From positions 13,250,714-13,314,713 of the forward strand of contig CAIIXF020000007.1 of the NCBI GenBank assembly GCA_903813345.2: a stretch of DNA of 64,000 bases, written 5' to 3'. The notes below the pieces were generated by a model. That model searched no databases. It was not told the origin of the DNA and was given only the letters and a program-made list of their open reading frames with translations. The position numbers and the translations under genes were made by a program. The DNA is from Owenia fusiformis (taxonomy: Eukaryota; Annelida; Polychaeta; Sabellida; Oweniidae). The stretch's first letter is position 1, and each line of letters begins with the position of its first letter. Positions 35,835 through 47,026 of this stretch are shown piece after piece.

Positions 35835-38545
35835 GGGAGTTAATGTTGACTGTTCATATCAGTTTCATAGTGTTATAGGGAAGTTAATGTGGACTGTTCA
35901 TATTAGTTTCATACTGTTATAGGAGAGTTAGTGTGGACTGTTCATATTAGTTTCATACTGTTATAGGGGAGTTAATGTGGACTGTTCATTTCATACTGTT
36001 ATAGGGAAGTTAATGTGGATTGTTCATATTAGTTTCATACTGTTATAGGGGAGTTAATGTGGATTGTTCATATTACTCTCATACTGTTATAGGGGAGTTA
36101 ATGTGGACTGTTCATTTCATACTGTTATAGGGAAGTTAATGTGGATTGTTCATATTAGTTTCATACTGTTATAGGGGAGTTAATGTGGATTGTTCATGTA
36201 AATTGCATAGGGTTATAGGAGAGTTAGTGTGGACTGTTCATATTAGTTATATACTGTTATAGGGAAGTTAATGTGGATTGTTCATATTACTTTCATACTG
36301 TTATAGGGGAGTAAATGTGGACTGTTCATGTAAATTGCATAGTGTTATAGGAGAGTTAATGTGGACTGTTCATATTAGTTTCATACTGTTATAGGAGAGT
36401 TAATGTGGACTGTTCATATTAGTTTCATACTGTTATAGGGGGGTAAATGTGGACTGTTCATGTAAATTGCATAGTGTTATAGGAGAGTTAATGTGGACTG
36501 TTCATGTAAATTGCATAGTGTTATAGGGGAGTTAGTGTGGACTGTTCATATTAGTTTCATACTGTTATAGGGAAGTTAATGTGGACTGTTCATATTAATT
36601 TCATACTGTTATAGGAGAGTTAATGTGGACTGTTCATATTAGTTTCATACTGTTATAGGGGAGTTAATGTGGACTGTTCATTTCATACTGTTATAGGGAA
36701 GTTAATGTGGATTGTTCATATTAGTTTCATACTGTTATAGGGGAGTTAATGTGGATTGTTCATATTACTCTCATACTGTTATAGGGGAGTTAATGTGGAC
36801 TGTTCATTTCATACTGTTATAGGGAAGTTAATGTGGATTGTTCATATTAGTTTCATACTGTTATAGGGGAGTTAATGTGGATTGTTCATGTAAATTGCAT
36901 AGGGTTATAGGAGAGTTAGTGTGGACTGTTCATATTAGTTATATACTGTTATAGGGAAGTTAATGTGGATTGTTCATATTAGTTTCATACTGTTATAGGG
37001 GGGTAAATGTGGACTGTTCATGTAAATTGCATAGTGTTATAGGGGAGTAAATGTGGACTGTTCATGTAAATTGCATAGTGTTATAGGAGAGTTAGTGTGG
37101 ACTATTCATATTAGTTTCATACTGTTATAGGGAAGTTAATGTGGACTGTTCATATTAGTTTCATACTGTTATAGGGGAGTTAATGTGGATTGTTCATATT
37201 ACTCTCATACTGTTATAGGGGAGTAAATGTGGACTGTTCATGTAAATTGCATAGGGTTATAGGAGAGTTAGTGTGGACTGTTCATATTAGTTATATACTG
37301 TTATAGGGAAGTTAATGTGGATTGTTCATATTAGTTTCATACTGTTATAGGAGAGTTAGTGTGGACTGTTCATATTAGTTATATACTGTTATAGGGAAGT
37401 TAGTGTGGACTATTCATATTAGTTTCATACTGTTATAGGGAAGTTAATGTGGACTGTTCATATTAGTTTCATACTGTTATAGGGGAGTTAATGTGGACTG
37501 TTCATTTCATACTGTTATAGGGAAGTTAATGTGGATTGTTCATATTAGTTTCATACTGTTATAGGGGAGTTAATGTGGACTGTTCATTTCATACTGTTAT
37601 AGGGAAGTTAATGTGGACTGTTCATATAAATTGCATAGTGTTATAGGAGAGTTAGTGTGGACTGTTCATATTAGTTTCATACTGTTATAGGGGAGTTAAT
37701 GTGGATTGTTCATATTACTCTCATACTGTTATAGGGGAGTAAATGTGGACTGTTCATGTAAATTGCATAGGGTTATAGGAGAGTTAGTGTGGACTGTTCA
37801 TATTAGTTATATACTGTTATAGGGAAGTTAATGTGGATTGTTCATATTACTTTCATACTGTTATAGGGGAGTAAATGTGGACTGTTCATGTAAATTGCAT
37901 AGTGTTATAGGAGAGTTAGTGTGGACTGTTCATATTAGTTTCATACTGTTATAGGGGAGTTAATGTGGACTGTTCATGTAAATTGCATAGTGTTATAGGG
38001 AAGTTAATGTGGACTGTTCATATTAGTTTCATACTGTTATAGGGGGGTAAATGTGGACTGTTCATGTAAATTGCATAGTGTTATAGGAGAGTTAGTGTGG
38101 ACTGTTCATATTAGTTTCATACTGTTATAGGGGAGTTAATGTGGACTGTTCATTTCATACTGTTATAGGGAAGTTAATGTGGACTGTTCATGTAAATTGC
38201 ATAGTGTTATAGGAGAGTTAGTGTGGACTGTTCATATTAGTTTCATACTGTTATAGGGGAGTTAATGTGGATTGTTCATATTAATTTCATAGTGTTACAG
38301 GGGAGTTAATGTTGAATGTTCATATTAGTTTCATAGTGTTACAGGGGAGTTAATGTTGAATGTTCATATTAGTTTCATAGTGTTACAGGGGAGTTAATGT
38401 TGAATGTTCATATTAGTTTCATACTGTTATAGGAGAGTTAATGTGAAGTGTTCATATTAATTTCATAGTGTTACAGGGGAGTTAATGTTGAATGTTCATA
38501 TTAGTTTCATACTGGTATAGGGGAGTTAATGTGGACTGTTCATAA
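35820..38545. repeat. 44-bp minisatellite array (about 62 copies) with a 692-bp higher-order repeat
   Basis: The unit is 44 bp, built on TTTCATACTGTTATAGG, GGAGTTAATGTGGACTG and TTCATATTAG. Shortened 36-bp units (TGTTCATTTCATACTG) occur at matching intervals: those at about 35981 and 36107 recur at 36673 and 36799, an offset of 692 bp. A multi-unit block was therefore duplicated. Near the right end (38285-38500) a diverged subtype (TTACAGGGGAG, TTGAATGTTC) takes over. Not coding. Confidence 0.96.
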
Positions 38546-39390
38546 TAGAGTTAGACGTGATAGAGCCATTATGAACATTTATGAGATGTCCCCTTTAAGT
38601 GATATCCTTCTACTATACTCTGGGATGCCCCCTCTACTGGCATTAATTTGAGTTGGACATGATGGAGCCATTATGAACATTTATGAGATTTCCCCTTTGA
38701 GTGATATACTTCTACTATACTCTGGGATGCCCCCTCTCCTGGCATTAATTTGAGTTGGACATGCTAGAGCCATTATGAACATTTATGAGATTTCCCCTTT
38801 GAGTGATATACTTCTACTATACTCTGGGATGCCCCCTCTACTGGCATTCATTTGAGTTGGACATGCTAGAGCCATTATGAACATTTATGAGATTTCCCCT
38901 TTGAGTGATATACTTTTACTTTACTCTGGGATGCCCCCTCTACTTGCATTAATTTGAGTTGGACATGATAGAGCCATTATGAACATTTATGAGATTTCCC
39001 CTTTGAGTGATATACTTCTACTATACTCTGGGACGCCCCCTCTACTGGCATTAATTTGAGTTGGACATGCTAGAGCCATTATGAACATTCATAAGATGTC
39101 CCCTTTGAGTGATATACTTCTACTATACTCTGGGATGCCCCCTCTACTAGCATTAATTTGAGTTGGACATGCTAGAGCCATTATGAACATTCATAAGATG
39201 TCCCCTTTGAGTGATATACTTCTACTATACTCTGGGATGCCCCCTCTACTGGCATTAATTTGAGTTGGTCATGATAGAGCCATTATGAACATTCATGAGA
39301 TGTCCCCTTTGAGTGATATACTTCTACTATACTCTGGGATGCCCCCTCTACTGGCATTAATTTGAGTTGGACATGCTAGAGCCATTATGG
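38546..39390. repeat. 102-bp tandem repeat (about 8 copies)
   Basis: The unit is 102 bp and contains GAGTTGGACATG, TAGAGCCATTATGAACAT, TTCCCCTTTGAGTGATATAC and GGATGCCCCCTCTACTGGC. It begins without any spacer where the 44-bp array ends. Copies differ at few positions. Not coding. Confidence 0.96.
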
Positions 39391-41680
39391 AGGTTGTAAC
39401 CCATATTGATGCAGTGTGTTTACTGCCAGAAAAACTCTTAATAACTGTAAACTACTAATCCAAAAATATACAATCCAATGATACATTTTCAATATCCCAA
39501 ACTTGACACTTCATTGTTCATCAATATTTTGTAAAAACATTATTTCTTATGTATGGATTTTATAAACAACAAACATGTTTATTTTAGAAGAGAAATTCAT
39601 GATTTCTTTGGGATTTGTTTGAAAGGAATCATGAATTTCTTAAGGGTTCTCGGGTACTCAGGTGTGACTGGGAGTCCCAGACTGAACTGATTTACGCTGA
39701 GAGACACATAAATGGCATCAATCCTGGTTCTGCCATTTATGTAATGTTTTTATACTTGCCCCAAAGATAATGTACTTATCCTGTTTATTGGAAATGGGGA
39801 TTTTAATGCCATATGGTCCAAAAGATATTCCCAACAAGATTATTTCAGAGCAGGGGTTAATGGAATGGTTAATGTTTTCATCACTCGACTATTTAAGATG
39901 AGGCAATTTCAGTCAAACTATTACAAAACACTTGCAGAAAGTGTCCCAAAGATTTGTCCAAAAAAAAGTAAAGGCGTTTAGCTTTAGCTTTACATTAGCT
40001 TTGAAATCTCGCTAATTCTCATTTTTCATGGGATTTTAAGAGATTTGCATAATAAACCTCTAATGACTGACTTTCTTTCTTTTAGATGGTATATTTGAAA
40101 TCAGTGAAAAGATTCGACGATAGATTTTGATTTATACAGTTATGTTATTTATATGATCCTTTTTTAACTTTTCTAAATTTTCTATTGATGCAATGTTAAG
40201 ATTGATTGAACGAACACTTTTTGATAATGGTTATTTGTTAATGGTTAAATTGTCTTTTATGTAATGTTTAGATAGATGTCGCATCATACATATTGCTAGT
40301 TTTGAAATAGCCATCAGAGGCGGGGCAGAATGAACTAAAAATTTGATGAAATTAAGTGACTGTTGCAAATTTTTTGATATTGAAGCCCAACCAAAACAAA
40401 TAAAGACAAGTGCTGATATCTATTTATTCAACTTTATTCAGCTATAAAGTAACTCCCTTATTGCATTATAATTCTATATATGCCTGTGTTTGTCTTTTTC
40501 CTTATACGAGTATTATATTTTCCTGATGATATCACCACAATCCTTGATATTAGATCTTTGCTATACATAGTAGTATGCATTTACCTATTCTCCAAATATA
40601 ATGATTGCACTTTGTTCATATCTGTGGATGGCATTTTCAGTGCTAATTACTATGACCTTATATTGCCTTTTATGTCCTCAAGTGCAGTGATAGGCATCAT
40701 TCCATAGGGAATCCAGTAATTATCCCTCTGAATAAAGTGCAGTAGGAATATGGAGAAGTGGTTTCTCCATCCATTTGTACATTAGTGTGTTCATGTGATG
40801 ATTCATGATCAAATTCAGGTTGTCTAATTTAGGTATCAAATTAATGGTGATCTATGCATTTGGCCAAATGTGCTGAAATGCCATAGAAGAAAACATTTTT
40901 TGATCATTTTAGAGATTTGAATGATTTACTTAAATTGGTTAAAATTAAAGAATTTTTTCATCAAAATACTATGTTTGCTTTCTGCATTGACAGAGCTGGA
41001 AGAGTAATCTCAATTTTGATTATGATGTTCTAGTATGAGCAAAAGTGAGATATTTCTTTATTTTATAGCCTGGATATAAAGTTTATGACAATCGGTTTAA
41101 TGTAAGACTCAATAATGCAATATTTCAAATCTGTTGAGGCTATCTTGGAATGATTTCAATAAGAAAATTGACAATATGTCAAACACATTCTGTTTTTATT
41201 TGTTAACGATTGGTACAGTATTTATATCAGGAAGAAAAATGTTTTGACGTGATTTGTAAAAAACATTTATTGTTTAGTTGTATCTTGGGAGAAATAATAG
41301 ATTTATACGACAGGACGTTTCAGATGAATTCATTTTTAGATAAACTTTGTTGACACATGTACTAATAGCCAACAAATATTGATTCATGAATTAGATGTTA
41401 TCTAAATGTAAATTGATTAAAAACAAAAACTGTTCTATTGATTTTGAAAATTATAATATCATTTATATCTTTTATTGACATTTCATGCATTTATTCAGCT
41501 TTATCATTAATTAGTTTCCAATTACAACTATGATGATCACATGTACAATGTATAAGTATATCAAAGTTTTGAAGTTCTCAACTTCCGTACAATTGCAAGT
41601 TTTTGCCTAATTGTTATACAGAATTTCAATTGATTTCTGAATAATTCCTTCTTACAAAAGTTCAAACCAGTTAGTAATAA
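39391..41680. other. AT-rich spacer, nothing recognised
   Basis: An ATG frame at 40480-40707 encodes a hydrophobic peptide of 75 residues with no recognisable domain and is probably chance. Just before the 57-bp array, the phrase AAGTTCAAACC or AAGGTTCAAAC occurs three times (41658-41740). One clean hairpin is listed separately. Confidence 0.35.
39591..39640. other. 14-bp perfect stem-loop
   Basis: AGAAATTCATGATT (39591-39604) is the exact reverse complement of 39627-39640, with a 22-nt loop. No other support for function. Confidence 0.55.
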
Positions 41681-41692
41681 AATGCTGTCAAG

Positions 41693-44600
41693 TTGAAGAT
41701 TTTATCTGTTCCAAAGGTTCAAACCATTTTTGTAAAGGTTCAAACTTTTTGTACTGCACTGTGCATATTCATTGTTTACCTAGCATTGACTTTGTTTGAG
41801 AAGATAAAGAGAGTAACACTGTTTCCCTGTATTATTTGGGTTGAGAACCCTGAATCCTCAAAGGGGAATGGAAAATCCTCCCCATTAGTTAGTCACACTA
41901 CCCCTCTGACTACTACGGGTGATTTATATGAATCCTCCCCATTTGTTAGTCACACTACCCATCTGACTACTACAGGTGATTTATATGAATCCTCCCCATT
42001 AGTTAGTCACACTACCCCTCTGACTACTACAGGTGATTTATATGAATCCTCCCCATTAGTTAGTCACATTACCCCTCTGACTACTACAGGTGATTTATAT
42101 GAATCCTCCCCATTAGTTAGCCACACTACCCCTCTGACTACTACAGGTGATTTATATGAATCCTCCCCATTAGTTAGTCACACTACCCCTCTGACTACTA
42201 CAGGTGATTTATATGAATCCTCCCCATTAGTTAGTCACATTACCCCTCTGACTACTACAGGTGATTTATATGAATCCTCCCCATTAGTTAGTCACACTAC
42301 CCCTCTGACTACTACAGGTGATTTATATGAATCCTCCCCATTAGTTAGCCACATTACCCCTCTGACTACTACAGGTGATTTATATGAATCCTCCCCATTA
42401 GTTAGTCACACTACCCCTCTGACTACTACAGGTGATTTATATGAATCCTCCCCATTAGTTAGTCACATTACCCCTCTGACTACTACAGGTGATTTATATG
42501 AATCCTCCCCATTAGTTAGTCACTCTACCCCTCTGACTACTACAGGTGATTTATATGAATCCTCCCCATTAATTAGTCACACTACCCCTCTGACTACTAC
42601 AGGTGATTTATATGAATCCTCCCCATTAGTTAGTCACACTACCCCTCTGACTACTACAGGTGATTTATATGAATCCTCCCCATTAGTTAGTCACTCTACC
42701 CCTCTGACTACTACAGGTGATTTATATGAATCCTCCCCATTAGTTAGTCACATTACCCCTCTGACTACTACAGGTGATTTATATGAATCCTCCCCATTAG
42801 TTAGTCACACTACCCCTCTGACTACTACAGGTGATTTATATGAATCCTCCCCATTAGTTAGTCACACTACCCCTCTGACTACTACAGGTGATTTATATGA
42901 ATCCTCCCCATTAGTTAGTCACATTACCCCTCTGACTACTACAGGTGATTTATATGAATCCTCCCCATTAGTTAGTCACACTACCCCTCTGACTACTACA
43001 GGTGATTTATATGAATCCTCCCCATTAGTTAGTCACTCTACCCCTCTGACTACTACAGGTGATTTATATGAATCCTCCCCATTAGTTAGTCACACTACCC
43101 CTCTGACTACTACAGGTGATTTATATGAATCCTCCCCATTTGTTAGTCACACTACCCATCTGACTACTACAGGTGATTTATATGAATCCTCCCCATTAGT
43201 TAGTCACACTACCCCTCTGACTACTACGGGTGATTTATATGAATCCTCCCCATTTGTTAGTCACACTACCCATCTGACTACTACAGGTGATTTATATGAA
43301 TCCTCCCCATTAGTTAGTCACACTACCCCTCTGACTACTACAGGTGATTTATATGAATCCTCCCCATTAGTTAGTCACATTACCCCTCTGACTACTACAG
43401 GTGATTTATATGAATCCTCCCCATTAGTTAGCCACACTACCCCTCTGACTACTACAGGTGATTTATATGAATCCTCCCCATTAGTTAGTCACACTACCCC
43501 TCTGACTACTACAGGTGATTTATATGAATCCTCCCCATTAGTTAGTCACATTACCCCTCTGACTACTACAGGTGATTTATATGAATCCTCCCCATTAGTT
43601 AGTCACACTACCCCTCTGACTACTACAGGTGATTTATATGAATCCTCCCCATTAGTTAGCCACATTACCCCTCTGACTACTACAGGTGATTTATATGAAT
43701 CCTCCCCATTAGTTAGTCACACTACCCCTCTGACTACTACAGGTGATTTATATGAATCCTCCCCATTAGTTAGTCACATTACCCCTCTGACTACTACAGG
43801 TGATTTATATGAATCCTCCCCATTAGTTAGTCACTCTACCCCTCTGACTACTACAGGTGATTTATATGAATCCTCCCCATTAATTAGTCACACTACCCCT
43901 CTGACTACTACAGGTGATTTATATGAATCCTCCCCATTAGTTAGTCACACTACCCCTCTGACTACTACAGGTGATTTATATGAATCCTCCCCATTAGTTA
44001 GTCACTCTACCCCTCTGACTACTACAGGTGATTTATATGAATCCTCCCCATTAGTTAGTCACATTACCCCTCTGACTACTACAGGTGATTTATATGAATC
44101 CTCCCCATTAGTTAGTCACACTACCCCTCTGACTACTACAGGTGATTTATATGAATCCTCCCCATTAGTTAGTCACACTACCCCTCTGACTACTACAGGT
44201 GATTTATATGAATCCTCCCCATTAGTTAGTCACATTACCCCTCTGACTACTACAGGTGATTTATATGAATCCTCCCCATTAGTTAGTCACACTACCCCTC
44301 TGACTACTACAGGTGATTTATATGAATCCTCCCCATTAGTTAGTCACTCTACCCCTCTGACTACTACAGGTGATTTATATGAATCCTCCCCATTAGTTAG
44401 TCACACTACCCCTCTGACTACTACAGGTGATTTATATGAATCCTCCCCATTAGTTAGTCACTCTACCCCTCTGACTACTACAGGTGATTTATATGAATCC
44501 TCCCCATTAGTTAGTCACATTACCCCTCTGACTACTACAGGTGATTTATATGAATCCTCCCCATTAGTTAGTCACACTACCCCTCTGACTACTACAGGTG

Positions 44601-45025
44601 ATTTATATGAATCCTCCCCATTAGTTAGTCACACTACCCCTCTGACTACTACAGGTGATTTATATGAATCCTCCCCATTAGTTAGTCACATTACCCCTCT
44701 GACTACTACAGGTGATTTATATGAATCCTCCCCATTAGTTAGTCACACTACCCCTCTGACTACTACAGGTGATTTATATGAATCCTCCCCATTAGTTAGT
44801 CACACTACCCCTCTGACTACTACAGGTGATTTATATGAATCCTCCCCATTAGTTAGTCACACTACCCCTCTGACTACTACAGGTGATTTATATGAATCCT
44901 CCCCATTAGTTAGTCACATTACCCCTCTGACTACTACAGGTGATTTATATGAATCCTCCCCATTAGTTAGCCACACATCCCCTCTGACTACTACAGGTGA
45001 TTTATATGAATCCCCCATTAGTTAG
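41693..45025 (+). CDS. Long open frame over the 57-bp array; coding status doubtful
   Basis: One frame is open from 41681 (after a TAA at 41678) to the TAG at 45026, and the part from TTG 41693 is 1,111 codons. There is no ATG in frame anywhere, so it cannot be a stand-alone eukaryotic gene with a normal start. If used, it must be an internal exon; TTTACCTAG at 41775-41783 is a possible acceptor. The non-repeat start (about 60 residues) includes the hydrophobic stretch FCTALCIFIVYLALTLF. About 55 units of the 19-residue repeat ESSPLVSHTTPLTTTGDLY follow, Ser/Thr/Pro-rich like mucin-type stalks that would be O-glycosylated outside the cell. No unit carries a frameshift until a 2-bp deletion in the last one closes the frame. 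Most changes between units alter the residue (T/I/S at one site, L/F, P/H, V/I) and few are silent, so purifying selection is not evident. Confidence 0.25.
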   Translation: MKILSVPKVQTIFVKVQTFCTALCIFIVYLALTLFEKIKRVTLFPCIIWVENPESSKGNGKSSPLVSHTTPLTTTGDLYESSPFVSHTTHLTTTGDLYESSPLVSHTTPLTTTGDLYESSPLVSHITPLTTTGDLYESSPLVSHTTPLTTTGDLYESSPLVSHTTPLTTTGDLYESSPLVSHITPLTTTGDLYESSPLVSHTTPLTTTGDLYESSPLVSHITPLTTTGDLYESSPLVSHTTPLTTTGDLYESSPLVSHITPLTTTGDLYESSPLVSHSTPLTTTGDLYESSPLISHTTPLTTTGDLYESSPLVSHTTPLTTTGDLYESSPLVSHSTPLTTTGDLYESSPLVSHITPLTTTGDLYESSPLVSHTTPLTTTGDLYESSPLVSHTTPLTTTGDLYESSPLVSHITPLTTTGDLYESSPLVSHTTPLTTTGDLYESSPLVSHSTPLTTTGDLYESSPLVSHTTPLTTTGDLYESSPFVSHTTHLTTTGDLYESSPLVSHTTPLTTTGDLYESSPFVSHTTHLTTTGDLYESSPLVSHTTPLTTTGDLYESSPLVSHITPLTTTGDLYESSPLVSHTTPLTTTGDLYESSPLVSHTTPLTTTGDLYESSPLVSHITPLTTTGDLYESSPLVSHTTPLTTTGDLYESSPLVSHITPLTTTGDLYESSPLVSHTTPLTTTGDLYESSPLVSHITPLTTTGDLYESSPLVSHSTPLTTTGDLYESSPLISHTTPLTTTGDLYESSPLVSHTTPLTTTGDLYESSPLVSHSTPLTTTGDLYESSPLVSHITPLTTTGDLYESSPLVSHTTPLTTTGDLYESSPLVSHTTPLTTTGDLYESSPLVSHITPLTTTGDLYESSPLVSHTTPLTTTGDLYESSPLVSHSTPLTTTGDLYESSPLVSHTTPLTTTGDLYESSPLVSHSTPLTTTGDLYESSPLVSHITPLTTTGDLYESSPLVSHTTPLTTTGDLYESSPLVSHTTPLTTTGDLYESSPLVSHITPLTTTGDLYESSPLVSHTTPLTTTGDLYESSPLVSHTTPLTTTGDLYESSPLVSHTTPLTTTGDLYESSPLVSHITPLTTTGDLYESSPLVSHTSPLTTTGDLYESPIS

Positions 45026-45055
45026 CCACACATCCCTTTTGACTACTACAGGTGA
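41876..45055. repeat. 57-bp minisatellite array (about 55 copies)
   Basis: The unit is 57 bp, built on GAATCCTCCCCATTAGTTAG, TCACACTACCCCTCTGAC and TACTACAGGTGATTTATAT. It is the most homogeneous array here. The first about 1.2 kb reappears 1,311 bp (23 units) downstream: the ACGGG variant at 41915 and the CCATTTGTT variant at 41939 recur at 43226 and 43250 with the same following order of T, I and S units, then the two blocks diverge. The last units (44970-45055) are degraded. Confidence 0.98.
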
Positions 45056-45378
45056 TTTCACACTTCAATGACTTGAATGTAGATAAATTCAGCTCTTTCA
45101 AAGGGTAGGTTGAGTCAGAAGTCTTAAACTCTTTGTTGTTATCAGTTTAAGTGCAGCCTGCTCTCTCTGGACTAACTGTGGTATTGATAAAACACCAGAA
45201 CATGGTGAATGTATCTGCTTTCTTTACTGTTCCATTAAAAAAGACATCAACATTTCTCAACTTTCTCTTCTTGAACTCAATTACCCCTTTTGGCATTCCC
45301 CAATCTAAGAGGTGGAGTATGCGTCTCATGTCTGTTTTATACAGGAAAGTTATTTATAAGATTAATTGGTCATTGACC
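45056..45378. other. Spacer, nothing recognised
   Basis: Short opposing open frames near 45150-45399 have no recognisable domain. Confidence 0.35.
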
Positions 45379-45858
45379 CCTGTTACACAGGCCAGTTGAA
45401 ATGCTTCGTTACGAAGCAATTTGACAAAAAGCTTCGTAACGAAGCAATTTTGGGCCTGTGTAACACCTCCGCCTTCGTTGGAAAAGCTTAGTTGATAACG
45501 AAGCAATTGAGTAGAAAATTCAACGAAGGTTAGCTCCCAACGAAGCTTTTTTGGCCTGTGTAACAGGTAGCTTCGTTAGAAAATGCTTAGTTGGCGGTTT
45601 GCGCATGCGGGTAATAAAGAGCACATTCATCATTTTGTATTAAATGAGAGGAATCGCGAGGAAAGAACATGTTTTTAAGTACGTATTATTATAATGCTAC
45701 GTTTTGATTAAAATAATTACCTATTTGCGTCACTGATTGACGCTAACTCAACCCCTAAACGCCACGTACAAATGTGATTTACCGTCTTTCGTAGTATTTC
45801 ATTCGATTCCCGCCTTTGCTCGCATTGATATGACAAAAAGTATTAAATCTAAAAAACA

Positions 45859-46349
45859 CAGGTTTTACCGTATATGTATACGGTAGTTTTGAAACGTTTA
45901 TCTGATCTATTAGAGAACCTAGAATATTTAAATGTCCCTCTCCTTTCAGAAAACTCCGTCTCAAGTTTGGAAGGGTAAACTTTTGAAATTACATAAGATA
46001 TGCTTACTAAATAGAAAGTTGTGGCATACATGTTTAATATTAATTTTTTCTTGCGCCTCGAATAATTATACCTTGAATGTACTGTAATTCTAAAGGTGTT
46101 AATACCATGATACTGATACAAGTGCTTCCCGGTGAATCACATCAGGGAATATAGCCGATTCGAAAATGTCTCTCTTCAAAAATCGTATTCAACTGGCTAT
46201 CGCCCCATTGCAATACATGTACTTGTACAAGTCGTTCCATTATTTTATTCTTCGACGATTTTAAATTGCAATTGAATTTAAACTTCATGTTTAAATATAT
46301 TGAATTAATTACGTTTCAAAACTTCCGTATACAAATACGGTAAAACCTG
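45859..46349. mobile_element. 491-bp MITE with 39-bp inverted ends (CAGGTTTTACCG)
   Basis: Arms 45859-45897 and 46311-46349 match as inverted repeats at 37 of 39 positions, and each also contains the inner palindrome CCGTATATGTATACGG or its variant. No coding capacity. Flanking target duplication not resolved. It lies within the 45379-47626 complex. Confidence 0.8.
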
Positions 46350-46625
46350 CGGACAAGGAACAGTGGCCAAAATTGTTTCTTGTCGACAGATATTTGCCAC
46401 AGAGAGGCTGCATGTCGTAGGCCAGCCCCAAACACTATTGATGTGTCGTAAGACGATGCTTACAACTGATATTCAAGTTTCTTCCTATTTGCGCCATTTT
46501 CGAGTTCAACGGACGGCTGATGGATTAACATACTAATTTATGTCAAACTCACTCAAATATGCATGGAGTATTGGCGAGACGGGTAATAATCATATTAAAA
46601 TGAATTGGTCATGAATTAGTAGTTA

Positions 46626-47026
46626 CACGCGGTCCGAACTTCGACCGTTAATTTGAATTTTTGACCTACCGGATGTTTGAAAATCAAGGATTACGAGTCT
46701 CATACTGCACCGTTTTCTTCAAACTTGTTCCATTCAAAGCATAACAAATATCCCTTTCTGATGGTACATTATTCTCTACGTCCCTACTTCCAGCGGCATT
46801 TTGGTCCTTAGCTGTAAGAAGGCCTTCTAACAGCTTGGGACCAAAACGCTGCTAGAACGAGGGACTCTTTACAATAAAGTAATGCACCGACAGAAAGGCA
46901 ATTTTGTTTTGCTTTTAATGGTATAGGTTTGAAGTAAAACGGTGCAGTATGAGACTCGCAATCCTTGATTTTCAAGCATCTGGTAGGTCGAAAATTCAAA
47001 TTAACGATCGAAGTTAGGACCGCGTG
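46626..47026. repeat. 401-bp near-perfect palindrome (foldback element)
   Basis: The two halves are inverted copies almost from end to end. The outer CACGCGG (46626) pairs with CCGCGTG (ending 47026). Long shared blocks include TTAATTTGAATTTT, GAAAATCAAGGATT, GAGTCTCATACTGCACCG and TTTTGGTCC. The centre is AGAAGGCCTTCT at about 46826-46837, with essentially no loop. A transcript would fold into a hairpin of about 190 bp. No protein. Confidence 0.9.

Noticed and set aside
40480-40707. 75-residue hydrophobic ORF with ATG
   Set aside because: No family, no regulatory context, and hydrophobic composition is expected from T-rich DNA.
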